A stretch of 64,000 bases of DNA, taken from assembly GCA_034440575.1 (NCBI GenBank), contig JAOTOL010001200.1, positions 248,001-312,000 of the forward strand, given 5' to 3'. This stretch comes from Imbricaverruca yamaguchii (Eukaryota > Arthropoda > Thecostraca > Neoverrucidae). The translations under genes were made by a program, and so were the position numbers. The notes under the pieces were generated by a model. The model did no database searches. It was not told the DNA's origin and saw only the letters and a program-made list of their open reading frames with translations. Shown here in pieces: positions 10,905-21,245 of this stretch (its first letter is position 1; every line of letters starts with the position of its first letter).

Positions 10905-11675
10905 ATGCCGGGGCACGGGGATGAAGAGGGAGAGCCGCGGGAGGCGACGTGGGGCGCGAGTGGATCGGTGAACTTCGCGGAGGTGTCGGGGACCCTGGGT
11001 GTGGCAGGCCCGCGTAATTTCGACACGCGCCACATACCCGAGTTCAGCGGGACAGTGAATGTGGCCGAGTGGTTTACGCGGGGAGAGAAACTGTGCCGAC
11101 GACGCGGCGTCAACTTCGTGGACGTCATCCCGGAACGGCTGACTGGGGCAGCATTCGCTGTCTGGGAGCAGCTACCCGACAAGGCGCAGGACTCCATGGC
11201 GGCTGTCCGCGACGCGTTATACGACGCGTTCGCGTTAAACCGGCACGCCGCGTACGCCGCCTTCCAGGACCGAGAACTGCGACCAGGGGAGTCCGTGGAC
11301 GCCTACTTGGCGGACCTGCGCCGCCTCATAGCGCTGGTCTCGGACGAGAAGCTCCCCGAGTCCATCCTGGACGCCAAATTCACATCGGGGCTGCCAGCAC
11401 CGGTACGGAGCCAGCTAAAGGCAGGTACGCGAGCACAGCGGATGGCGCTGCCGAGTCTCGTCCGCTTGGCCCGGGACATCCTGAGCGATGACCATCACGA
11501 GGTGCTGGCTGCGGCAACAGCGTCGCGGCCCGCGCCCCCGCCGTCTCGTCAGGAAGCGCGGCGGCCACGACCACCGCGACGCTGCTGGACATGCGGGAGG
11601 GAGGGTCATCTCGCCGCGGCCTGCCCAAACGCATCGGGGGACGCGTCAGCGCGAGCGCCGTCTCCGGATCAGTAG
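10905..11675 (+). CDS. gag: Gag-like protein with CCHC zinc knuckle
   Basis: 256-residue structural protein expected to form the particle that packages the element's RNA. I chose the ATG at 10905 because the longer frame from 10665 would begin inside the LTR. The middle section has a retrotransposon-gag feel (WEQLPDKAQDSM, then RPGESVDAYLADLRRL with conserved Trp, Leu and Arg spacing), seen by eye only. Near the C-terminus a single zinc knuckle CWTCGREGHLAAAC fits C-x2-C-x4-H-x4-C at 11583-11624. The slippery heptamer CCCAAAC follows at 11624-11630, and gag stops at TAG 11673-11675, so the remaining 15 codons after the slip site are gag only. The frame is intact. Confidence 0.8.
   Translation: MPGHGDEEGEPREATWGASGSVNFAEVSGTLGVAGPRNFDTRHIPEFSGTVNVAEWFTRGEKLCRRRGVNFVDVIPERLTGAAFAVWEQLPDKAQDSMAAVRDALYDAFALNRHAAYAAFQDRELRPGESVDAYLADLRRLIALVSDEKLPESILDAKFTSGLPAPVRSQLKAGTRAQRMALPSLVRLARDILSDDHHEVLAAATASRPAPPPSRQEARRPRPPRRCWTCGREGHLAAACPNASGDASARAPSPDQ
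11624..11630 (+). promoter_or_regulatory. Probable -1 ribosomal frameshift site CCCAAAC
   Basis: The heptamer fits X XXY YYZ in the gag frame (tgC CCA AAC). A -1 slip there enters exactly the frame that holds the protease, which is open across this point. GC-rich sequence with possible pairing (GACG...CGTC) follows within about ten bases. Mechanism inferred from retroelement precedent. Confidence 0.65.
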
Positions 11676-12706
11676 ATCGCGCCCTTCCGGTCGCCCGGAT
11701 GCAAGTGGACGGCAGCGAGCGACGCGTGTTGGTGGACTCCGGATGCACTGACACGCTCGTGTACCGAGGTTGCTGTCGGCGGTGGACGCCACGGACGGTG
11801 GAAATGAGAACCGTGAACGGGGGAACGTTACGGTGCAGTGGGTCGGTCACGGTCAAGGTGGAATACCAGGGCAGGCGAGTGATGCTCGCGGCGCTGGTTG
11901 TGCCAGACCGCCCGCTGGGTGTGGACGTGGTTCTGGGGATGTCGAGCATCACGGCCCTGGGTGGCATCAGCCTGCGGACACCGACAGACGTGCGGGTCTG
12001 TGCGGCGGCAGTTGAAGTCGACCGTCGGGACTTGGCCGTGGATGCAGCGGACTTCATGGCGCGATTCGCCGCGCGGACGGGCGAATGGACCGTGGCATGG
12101 GTGTGGGCAGACTGGAACGGTCCCGAGAGCCTGCGGAACTGAGTCGCGGAGTATGCGGTACCGCCGGCGGTTCGGCCGGCGTACGACGCTGAATTGGAGC
12201 TGTGGATCCGGGAGGGGTGGCTGCAGCCGTATGACGAGCGGGTGGATGGCCCGGCCCGTGGCCTGATCCCTCTGATGGCGGTCCGGCAGCCGAATCGGGA
12301 CAGGGTGCGCCCTGTCTTGGACTACCGTGAGTTGAATGGCCACATTACCGCACACACCGCGGACGCGGACGTTTGTGCTGCCCAGCTTCGCCGCTGGCGA
12401 CGGCACGGCGCTCACGTCGCGGTGGTGGACCTGCGGAAGGCGTACCTTCAGCTCCGGTTGGACCGGCGGCTGTGGCCGTATCAGACGGTGGAGGTGCGAG
12501 GCCAGAGGTATTGTCTGACTCGCGTCGGCTTTGGGCTGAACGTCGCGCCGCTCGTCATGAAGGCCGTGGTGCGGGCCGTCCTGCTCCAGGATGCCGCGGT
12601 GAACCGGGGGGGTGCTGCCCTACGTGGACGATCTACTGGTAGACGAGGACATTGTCAGCGCAGACCACGTCGTGGAGCACTTCGCCCGGTACGGTCTGGT
12701 CTGTAA
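11630..12706 (+). pseudogene. pol: pol, first part: aspartic protease and N-terminal reverse transcriptase (broken)
   Basis: In the -1 frame relative to gag. The protease active-site block is VLVDSGCTDTLVY (about 11728-11766), where DSG replaces the more usual DTG/DSG pair and the flanking hydrophobic strands fit retropepsins. The frame meets an in-frame TGA at 12140-12142, then continues in the same frame into reverse transcriptase: RPVLDYRELN (about 12310), VVDLRKAYLQL with a catalytic Asp (about 12421-12450) and RVGFGLNVAPLVMK (about 12520-12560). At the G7 run 12606-12612 the frame is lost just before the YVDD motif, and the rest of this ORF to 12706 is out of frame. TGA may have come from CGA by CpG decay. 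A programmed stop is less likely because no other feature supports it. Confidence 0.85.
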
Positions 12707-14798
12707 GCCGCCGGAGCGGGCGGCCGAGGGAGCGCGACTGCTCGGGCTGCGGGTGCGCGCGGACGACGGAGAACTGTGCTGGTGCCGCGACAACCCGGTG
12801 GCCACGCCCCCGGAGGTGCTGACACGTCGAGCGTTGTTCGCGTGGTGCGGCCACCTGGTGTCCCACCTGCCGGTGGTGGGGTGGCTGCGTCCGGCGGCCG
12901 CGTGGTTAAAGCGGCGCGTCAACGCCCTGGCGACAGGCTGGGACGACCCGACAATGGACGCCGGGCTGCGCGAGCAGGTCGACTGTGTCGCGGTGCGGGT
13001 AAGGGGGGCCGACCCGGCACGAGGCCCCTGGCAGCTGAAGGGGGACAAGTTGGTGGTGTGGACGGACGCCAGTTCCCTTGCTGCCGGGGTCATCCTGGAG
13101 GATCCGGTCAGTGGCGCCGTGGAGGACGCGAGCTGGCTACGGCCGGAGTCGAAGGCGGCCATGCACATCAACATGGCCGAGCCGGACGCGGCGCTCAGCG
13201 GTGTCAACATGGCGGTTGCGTGGGGGATTACCACCATCGACCTTCGTACCGACTCGGCCACGGTTCACAAGTGGATCGATGACGCCCTGAGCGGCCGCTC
13301 TCGCCTGCGGACTAAGGCACACGGGGAGATGCTTATCCGCCGGAGGATCGACGTCATTCGACAGCTAGTGGAGGAGTTTCGCCTGAAGATGACGATCCGC
13401 CTGGTAAAATCCGCGGACAACCCGGCGGACGCACTCACCCGTGTGCCAAAAGAGTGGCTTCGACTGCCGGACTCATCAACTGACGCGCCACCAGGCGCCG
13501 TCGCGGCAGCCGTGGCCCCGCGACCAGACACCGACCCCGCCCGGATACGTGAGGTGCACGAGAACACCGGGCACCAGGGGGTCCGCCGGACGCTCTGGTA
13601 TGTGCGTCGGAGCGAGGACGCGCGTGCCACCCGGTCAGCGGTGCGAGCGGTGATCCAGCAGTGCGATGTGTGCCAGTCCATCGACCCGGCACCTGCGCGC
13701 TGGCAGCGCGGGTCACTGAGCGTGCCGCTGACGTGGGAACGCCTAGCCATCGACGTTACCCACTACCGGGGCCGGTCGTACCTGACGGTGATCGACTGTG
13801 GGCCTTCCCGGTACGGGATGTGGCGGCTGCTGCGCCGTTCCGACGCAGCCGAGGTCACGGGCCAGCTGGAAACCATCTTCCTGGAACGGGGCGCGCCGGC
13901 TGAGTTGCTGTTCGACAACGCGACAGAATTCCGGGGTCGTCGGATGGCTGCGTTCGCGGCGCGCTGGGGGATCCGGCTGCGCTTTCGGGCCGTGCACGAG
14001 GCAGGAGGTAACGGCATTGTCGAGCGCCATCATCGGACAATTAAGGTGATGGCGGCCCGCCAGGACTGCACCATCGGTGAAGCGGTACACCGTTACAATG
14101 CTACGCCTCGCGACGGTGTACGACCCTCCAGCGCTCCGGCGGCCGGGCTCTTCAAGCGCGCTGGCCGGGACTTGCCGGTGGCCGCCGATGTGCAGGGGCC
14201 CAGCCGGACGATGCCCGTGGCGCACGACGGCTCTGAGCGTGCGCGCGCGATGCTCCAAGTCGGTGACACCGTGTGGATACGACGCCGAGGTCAGCCGACG
14301 CGGTGCACGGATGTGTCGCGGCGAGGTGTGGTGACGCGGCTGCTCCCGACACCGCTGGTGGAGGTCGACGGTACCCCGTGGCACGTGCGGTGTGTCCGGC
14401 GGCGATTCGGGAGTGAGGACGCCGGACCAGACGGGAGCGCGAGCGAGTCTGGGGACTTTGACCCACCGGAGGAGGTGATGGAGCAGCCGCGTAAGGTGTC
14501 GCCCAGTGCGGGTGGGGCGGTAGAACCGGAGGCGGAGCGGCCGCCACCGGCACCGCCGGAGGCGTGGGCGGCGGCAGAAGTGAGTGCAGACCTCGCAGAC
14601 GGCGCGGGCAGGGCGGAGGATTTTGAGGACGATGCGGTGTATGACCACCCGAGCGCTGAATGTGTGGTCACTGAGGACGCGCGGGATGGGCGAGCCGCGC
14701 CCCGGCGAAGTATGCGTGTGAGGCGGGCGCCAGTCGAATTGTATGGCTGCGGTGTACAAAGTGAATCGTGTATACCGGACGACGATGATGATTATTGA
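12612..14798 (+). pseudogene. pol: pol, second part: RT active site, RNase H, integrase
   Basis: A 728-codon open frame, shifted by one base from the preceding RT segment. It opens with LPYVDDLLV (YVDD at 12621-12632), the RT catalytic Asp pair. RNase H follows: WTDASSLAAG (about 13057), the AEPDAALSG glutamate (about 13180) and RTDSATVHKW (about 13246). Integrase: an HHCC zinc-binding part with HENTGH and CDVCQS (about 13555-13680), then the catalytic core with LAIDVTHY, LFDNATEF and NGIVERHHRT giving the D, D and E. A basic LQVGDTVWIRRRG stretch (about 14251) resembles the C-terminal GPY/F region. The tail is acidic and disordered, ending DDDDDY. No natural start: it needs translation from upstream. 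A single-base indel in the G7 run, or a sequencing error there, explains the break. Confidence 0.88.
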
Positions 14799-14812
14799 TA
14801 ATCAGGTGGAGG
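14799..14812 (+). promoter_or_regulatory. Possible polypurine tract of the LTR element
   Basis: The 14 bases between the pol stop and the 3' LTR end in AGGTGGAGG, mostly purine, the usual position of the plus-strand primer. It is short and contains one T, so this is a weak call based mainly on position. Confidence 0.5.
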
Positions 14813-15112
14813 TGTAGTGAGCTGGTGCTGGAGCTGGCCCTGCGCCACGCAGGGCCGCCGGCGCCGGTGGCGCCGGTGTCACGTGGCACTCGGCGCGTCA
14901 CGTGGTCACGTGGTCACTGTCACGTGGTCACGGCCGTCAGCGGTTTCTGCAGCGCGGTCTGTGGTTGGGGCGGCTAGGTCGGCGGCGCGCGGGGGTGACT
15001 GTCCGCAGTTGATCGAGGGGACGCGTGGCCGGTGCTCGTGGCTGGGTCGCCGGACACTGCCAATACACGTCCTTCCCCGTGCTCGGCACTTACTTTCTAA
15101 TCGGCAACTACA
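14813..15112 (+). repeat. 3' LTR
   Basis: 300 bp, differing from the 5' LTR at three visible positions. Same hairpin and four E-boxes (about 14880-14926). Followed directly by the target duplication TGTTC at 15113-15117. Confidence 0.95.
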
Positions 15113-15438
15113 TGTTCATCCACTCTGCGAATTTCGATACTCTGGCCTTAATAGGAGCCGAGATCTTAGGGGGTGGAATCCACCCCTCCAGTGCGCGTAA
15201 TTTTCAGAGGCCCTCCAGGGCGCCTGCTAAAACTCGCTGCATTCTACCACAATTCAGCTGAGAGCGCCGGCAACATTGTATTTTTGAAGACATATTCGAA
15301 AAGTGCAGCGCCCGCCGCTGTACTTGTTAACAACTTTTTCACAAAATCCGCCGCCCATCCGGATCGACCTTTGATTGGTTGGTCTGCGCTGGAAGCGGAA
15401 CTTCTGTCGGCGACAGTGATCCATCGGCCAGGGAGCGT
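15113..15438. other. Flank of LTR element with a stray tandem-repeat unit
   Basis: Contains GGTGGAATCCACCCCTCCAG (about 15173), which resembles the start of the 370-bp repeat units, and a single ~55-bp unit at 15238-15285 matching the array at 8.7-9.3 kb. No gene. Confidence 0.6.
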
Positions 15439-16595
15439 GGTCCGCTGACATGGGTACGTGGTCCGCTGACGTGGGTGCATGGCCCGTTGACGTGGGTGCA
15501 TGGCCCGCTGACGTGGGTGCATGGCCCGCTGACGTGGGTGCATGGCCCGCTGACGTGAGTGCATGGTCCGCTGACGTGAGTGCATGGCCAGCTGATGTGG
15601 GTACGTGTACCGCTGACGTGGGTGCATGGCCCGCTGACGTGGGTACGTGGTCCGCTGACGTGAGTGCGTGATCCGCTGACCTGTGTGTGTGTATGTGCTC
15701 CGCTGACGTGAGTACATGGTCCGCTGACGTGAGTACATGGTCCACTGACGTGGGTACATGGCCCACTGACGTGGGTACGTGATCCGCTGACGTGGGTACA
15801 CGGCCCGCTGACGTGAGTACATGGTCCGCTGACGTGAGTGCGTGGTCGTGGGTACGTGGCCCGCTGACGTGTGTACGTGGCCCGCTGACGTGTGTACGTG
15901 GCCCGCTGACGTGTGTACGTGGCCCGCTGACGTGTGTACGTGGTCCGCCGACGTGTGTACGTGGCCCGCTGACGTGGGTACATGGCCAACTGACGTGTGT
16001 ACGTGGCCCGCTGACGTGGGTACACGGCCCGCTGACGTGTGTACATGGTCCGCTGACGTGAGTGCGTGGTCGTGGGTACGTGGCCCGCTGACGTGTGTAC
16101 GTGGCCCGCTGACGTGTGTACGTGGCCCGCTGACGTGTGTACGTGGCCCGCTGACGTGTGTACGTGGCCCGCTGACGTGTGTACGTGGCCCGCTGACGTG
16201 TGTACGTGGCCCGCTGACGTGGGTACACGGCCCTCTGACGTGTGTACGTGGCCCGCTGACGTGTGTACGTGGTCCGCCGACGTGTGTACGTGGCCCGCTG
16301 ACGTGTGTACGTGGCCCGCTGACGTGTGTACGTGGCCCGCTGACGTGTGTACGTGATCCGCTGACGAGGGTACACGGCCCGCTGACGTGAGTACATGGTC
16401 CGCTGACGTGAGTGCGTGGTCGTGGGTACGTGGCCCGCTGACGTGTGTACGTGGCCCGCTGACGTGTGTACGTGGCCCGCTGACGTGTGTACGTGGTCCG
16501 CTGACGTGTGTACGTGGCCCGCTGACGTGGGTACACGGCCCTCTGACGTGTGTACGTGGCCCGCTGATGTGGGTGCGTGGTCCGCCGGCACGGGC
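15439..16595. repeat. 21-bp minisatellite
   Basis: About 55 copies of a 21-bp unit, CCGCTGACGTG followed by TGTACGTGGC, with variants (GGGTGCATGG, AGTGCGTGGT). Because 21 is a multiple of 3, open frames of several hundred residues appear on both strands (for example repeating THVSGPR on the minus strand). I treat these as repeat by-products. Each unit carries TGACGT, a CREB/ATF-type half-site word. Confidence 0.95.
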
Positions 16596-17915
16596 CAGGT
16601 CGCCCGCGAGGCTCGAGTGCATCGTTCGTCGGCACGCGTCGAGCGCTGGCCGGCGCAGAAGTGTCGCCCAGGCGAATTGTGAAATACATTTATGTTGACC
16701 TAGGTTAACATGGTGCAATGTCAGATGGTCCTGTGAGGACAAAGCCAAGCATGGACCATTTAATTCACAATCGCTGCTACCGAATAATAAAAAGCATCTC
16801 GACACCGCCTTACCTAATCGCTGCAAACTCCGATTGCACACACGTACGGGCAGCATCAATCAGCCTGTTGTGGCGATTACGGGCAATGGCCAACTGACAG
16901 ACAATTTAAAAACCAGACGTTGAATCCCCTTTTGCCACTTTATGGCTAAACGTAGATATCATTGTTCATTTTAAGATGCTTATTTCATTTGCATTGACCG
17001 CTGCTTTTACTCAGCATGTTCTGGCGGCCCAAAAGTGGTCTTGTTTCTTATCCAACCGACCAACCATCGTAAACACCGGAATGCCCAAAAGTTCAACACT
17101 GCTGAACTTTCGGGGAGAGCCGGCCACGGCGGCGGTCGCTCGCTGGGACCGCCAGACAAATCATCACCAACCCCGATGCACACATCCACAGCTCACCACC
17201 TCCCGCCACCGGCCCGATTCCGTAGCCTAAGGCGTGTTTTCCGGCCCGTGGTGGGGGTGGGGGGGGGTGGGGAGGGGGTAAATTATGATCGAGTGCACCG
17301 GGCCCCAGGTAATGAAGCTGATTTGATGATGGTGGGGTAAGTCGTTACCATGGTACAAGCCTCTCAAAGGTATTTTGACCGCGCCTGACCGGGTGGCTCA
17401 AGTTGAGATTTCCGGCGGTTATGGCAATCTGGCTCAATATTCCTCAACAACGCCGGATCTTAGCTTCTCCCTACCATTCGGATGTGGTCTCACGTCATAC
17501 GACACACCTCAACACATCAGCAGTTTCCTCCATATATCTAGTTTATCCGGCACTGAGCTGTGCATCCGCCGATCGACATGTCGGCTCTGGCTTCATCGCC
17601 GTGTTTACGAGGCGTGATTATTCTTTTCCCGCCGGTCGGCCTGCATCGCGGCTGGCATCTCCGCAGGTGCCGGCGCTGCGACCACCGGAGTCGAAATGTG
17701 GATCTGTGTCCGTCTGTTGACGGGCCTGTCTTAGTCCCAGCACCGGATCCATCTCAGCCCGCTGACGACGACGACAGATCCATCTCAGTCTCGAAGACAG
17801 ATCCATCTCATACTGATCAGACAGACTGATCCTCGCATCACATCAGTTAAAGAGCTTATTGCACTAGAAGCAACACTAGTATTTGTACTAGAACCAGCAG
17901 TAACAGTAGTAGCAA

Positions 17916-17950
<35 letters not shown>

Positions 17951-18555
17951 ATAGTAAAAGTACTTGTATTACCAATAATCTACTCTGGATTTCTGAATCA
18001 GCACCTTGTCTTTCCACATTAAAGTTATCCTTGAACAAAATAATCGTTCAATCGGCATGTCCACTACACCGCTCAGACATATCAATGATGATGTTCAAAC
18101 ATTGGTCCTGAATTGGCGACTCCATCAACTCTCCTCACCAATTCCCCATTCCCCACAGAGATTCTCCGTGATGTCGCTGGACTGGAACGTCCAACTTATG
18201 GTAAAGCTGACACAGCTGGCGAAGGCTGTAATCAGCTGGATATCTGGTTGACATGGGGCAGTTGGTGGATAATACTTCACCTATTGCGCACACAGTCCAC
18301 GCATGGAACGATTATGGCAGCCACTCCATGTCTATATGCAGCATATCGCCTTAGTCTGCACGCTCCAATGCTGAGTCGTGACACTAAGGTTGAGTTCGCA
18401 AAGTTCGTAGGCCATCCCATCCCAGCTCCCCGACTGACTGAACGGGCATTTCCTCGGGCTTCATATCGGAAAGCACAGGCAGGTCACTCCAAGAGCCTGA
18501 TTCGACCTAATTTTTTATCAAGTGAACTTGGTGTGTGCTCCCTCCCCTTCTCCCT
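16596..18555. other. Intergenic with short G-rich and AGT-repeat tracts
   Basis: No gene recognised. Contains a G-rich run (about 17250-17278), a trinucleotide (AGT)n microsatellite (about 17915-17950) and an open but unrecognised frame from 18113 that runs into the CT microsatellite. Confidence 0.5.
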
Positions 18556-18557
18556 CT

Positions 18558-18598
18558 TCTCTCTCTTTTTTTTTTTTTTTTTTTTTCTCTCTCTTTTT

Positions 18599-18687
<89 letters not shown>

Positions 18688-18690
18688 TTC
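18558..18690. repeat. Poly-T and (CT)n microsatellite
   Basis: A T-rich run followed by about 40 CT dinucleotides. The Ser-Leu and Arg-Glu ORFs across it are artefacts. Confidence 0.95.
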
Positions 18691-19592
18691 ACACACTCAG
18701 GTATCCACACAAACGACCATCTTCAAAGGATGATATGTCTGCTGGAGGCACCCCTCCACCTGCAGCCACCACACTCTCAGATCGCGACGTAGTTTTTCTT
18801 ACTTGACGCAAAATCAGCCGCCTATAAGTTGTATCTTGGACTTGCACCTAATCAGATCCACACGCCAGTTGGTTTTTGGTGTCCACTATGCTAGTTTGTT
18901 AATTGAAATTCTAGCTTAAATAAAGATATCCATAAACTAAAAACATTAACATACATTGGCAGATAATGTAGCCACAGCTATGCGTCGGGGCGTCAAGTCG
19001 GTGCCTTTGTTTATTCTATATCACTGTTCGAATTGTAATGATTTTAAATTATAGTGTGATGCAGCGAAACGCATTCTGGCCATATGACCTCTATAGACTT
19101 GCATGTATTAAGTATGGGAATAACTGGCAATCTAGTTGTTTCCTAGTCAGTGAGGTATCCAAGGTGTAGCAAGATTTTCTGATATTCATCTTCATTTTGT
19201 GGAATACTAATGGGTCAGGCTGAATAAGGAGACAATTCGCTACAGGAATTTGTATGCTTTAAGAAGTTCAAATCATTTTCATTGCACTAGCGCTTGCCAA
19301 ACATAGCACCAATTCCACGCACGGGAAAGCAATATTTGCCTTGCCTCCGCTGGAATATTTCCAGAATGGATTAGACGCCCATCCTCTTCACAACTGTCAC
19401 CCGTGAAATTGTTTTTTTCCTTACTGCTTGTGCGGACAAATTAGGTGTGCAAGAAACATGCTTCGTTTATTGAACTTTCGCCTGTTAACGAGATGTTTTG
19501 CTTAAATCAGCCATAAATATTCCAAACCGGCAACAACAGCTCGCATGTTGTGGTTCGCGATGAATAACTCACCACGAACTTCTCTGTTTCAG

Positions 19593-19745
19593 AAAATCAA
19601 GGACCCGTTTCTGGACGCTGTCAAGGTCACGCTTGGCGACGCCTACACCGAAAATATGGATAAAATCTACAGATTAACCATAGACTTCATACTCAGCACG
19701 CTCGTTGAGGGGTTCGAGAGCGCCCAGGACGCTGCCAAATCGTGA
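19593..19745 (+). CDS. Putative terminal exon of a globin gene
   Basis: A 50-codon exon preceded by a good splice acceptor (TCTCTGTTTCAG, AG at 19591-19592) and ended by TGA. Translation starts KIKDPFLDAVKVTLGDAYTE and continues with a helix IYRLTIDFILSTLVEGFE. Globins have a widely conserved phase-0 intron at position G7, after which about 45-50 residues covering the rest of helix G, the GH turn and helix H remain. Length, phase 0 and the pattern FLDAV...LGDAYT...aromatic...FIL..LV.GF fit that. The haem-binding histidine lies in an upstream exon I could not find, so this may be the last exon of a gene with a long intron, or an orphan. The alternative is a chance ORF, but acceptor, phase and length agree. 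Globins bind oxygen or other haem ligands. Confidence 0.55.
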   Translation, partial: KIKDPFLDAVKVTLGDAYTENMDKIYRLTIDFILSTLVEGFESAQDAAKS

Positions 19746-20169
19746 AAGTGCCACAAAACGTGACAGTCTGATCGAGACAGTGTTGATTCCTGAGTGGTGC
19801 TGAAGGTGTCCTCCACGTATTGGAGCTATGCTAAGGGTGCGCTAGGCGGCGAGAGGCCGGGAATGCTCCAGAATGCTGGCAAGTTGTGAGTGTTCTGTTA
19901 ATTTGTAGGTGATAATGAATGATAATTATGTACGAGACGACAGTAATGAACATTGTTGAATCGAACGTAGTGAGGGCCTGTAAAATGTAGCCAGCTCACA
20001 TTAGTGCAGGTCGCATCCGTGACCATACCACGTTCTTCCGGCTGACATGTGTGGTGTCCAAATTACTGAGAGTCCGAATTCCGCCAACCGAATGTCCCAA
20101 AAACACAATGATTGTCCGATTCAAGATAAGGTCCATCGGCTCGCGCAAGACCGATTCGAGTGCGAGATG
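19746..20169. other. Sequence after globin-like exon
   Basis: Would be 3' untranslated region if the exon is expressed, but I see no clear AATAAA before the minisatellite. Confidence 0.4.
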
Positions 20170-21245
20170 GCAGCATGTCTGAGGTGTGCGACACCTGCGT
20201 CAACTCCGTATCCGAGGTGCGCGACACCGTCGTCACCGACGGACGGCAACATCGTGTCTGAGGTGCGCGACACCTGCGTCACCGACGGGAGGCAACTCTG
20301 TGTCTGAGGTGCGCGACACCTGCGTCACCGACGGGAGGCAACTCCGTGTCTGAGGTGCGCGACACCTGCGTCACCGACGGGAGGCAACACCGTGTCTGAG
20401 GTGCGCGACACCTGCGTCACCGACGGACGGCAACTCCGTGTCTGAGGTGCGCGACACCTGCGTCACCGACGGACGGCAACACCGTGTCTGAGGTGCGCGA
20501 CACCTGCGTCGCCGACGGACGGCAACTCCGTGTCTGAGGTGCGCGACACCGTCGTCACCGACGGACGGCAACTCCGTGTCTGAGGTGCGCGACACCGTCG
20601 TCACCGACGGGAGGCAACACCGTGTCTGAGGTGCGCGACACCTGCGTCGCCGACGGGAGGCAACCCCTTTTTTAAGGTGCCCGACACCTGCGTCACCGAC
20701 GGACGGCAACTCCGTGTCTGAGGTGCGCGACACCGTCGTCACCGACGGACGGCAACTCGTGTCTGAGGTGCGCACGGACGGCAATCCGTGTCTGAGGTGC
20801 GCGACACCTCGTCACCGACGGGAGGCAACTCCGTGTCTGAGGTGCGCGACACCTGCGTCGCCGACGGACGGCAACTCCGTGTCTGAGGTGCGCGACACCG
20901 TCGTCACCGACGGGAGGCAACTCCGTGTCTGAGGTGCGCGACACCGGCGTCACCGACGGACGGCAACTCCGTGTCTGAGGTGCGCGACACCTGCGTCACC
21001 GACGGACGGCAACTCCGTGTCTGAGGTGCGCGACACCGTCGTCACCGACGGGAGGCAACTCCGTGTCTGAGGTGCGCGACACCTGCGTCGCCGACGGACG
21101 GCAACTCCGTGTCTGAGGTGCGCGACACCGTCGTCACCGACGGACGGCAACTCCGTGTCTGAGGTGCGCGACACCTGCGTCGCCGACGGACGGCAACTCC
21201 GTGTCTGAGGTGCGCGACACCGTCGTCACTGACGGGAGGCAACTC
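20170..21245. repeat. 46-bp minisatellite
   Basis: About 23 units of 46 bp with the core CGTGTCTGAGGTGCGCGACA, then CCTGCGTCACC or CCGTCGTCACC, then GACGGACGGCAA or GACGGGAGGCAA. The two variant positions alternate in different combinations along the array. The period is not a multiple of 3. There is no spacer between units, so it is not CRISPR-like. Confidence 0.95.

Larger units (their letters stand above)
10576..15112 (+). mobile_element. LTR retrotransposon (Gypsy/Metaviridae-like), complete structure
   Basis: A 4,537-bp element with two 300-bp LTRs bounded by TGTAGT...ACTACA, flanked by the 5-bp target duplication TGTTC (10571-10575 and 15113-15117). Order: LTR, gag with a zinc knuckle, protease, reverse transcriptase, RNase H, integrase, LTR; no env-like frame. 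This RT-RNase H-integrase order defines the Gypsy-like layout, as opposed to Copia. The LTRs differ at three sites that I can see (10765/15002, 10775/15012, 10779/15016), all transitions, so the insertion is recent. The internal region is very GC-rich compared with its surroundings. Leader and trailer are very short: gag starts 29 bases after the 5' LTR, and pol stops 14 bases before the 3' LTR. No standard tRNA primer-binding site (TGG start) follows the LTR. Confidence 0.95.

Noticed and set aside
10665..11675. Gag starting at 10665 inside the 5' LTR
   Set aside because: The first 80 codons lie within the LTR; the ATG at 10905 just after it is a more sensible start.
15244..16859. Frames of about 450-500 codons with THVSGPR-like repeats
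   Set aside because: Direct by-product of the 21-bp repeat, whose length is a multiple of 3; several overlapping frames are equally open.
18113..18733. 206-codon plus-strand frame before the CT repeat
   Set aside because: The non-repeat part shows no recognisable motif, and the end is microsatellite; no support for a gene.
20170..21245. Possible CRISPR-like array
   Set aside because: The 46-bp units are contiguous with no unique spacers, and the genome is eukaryotic.
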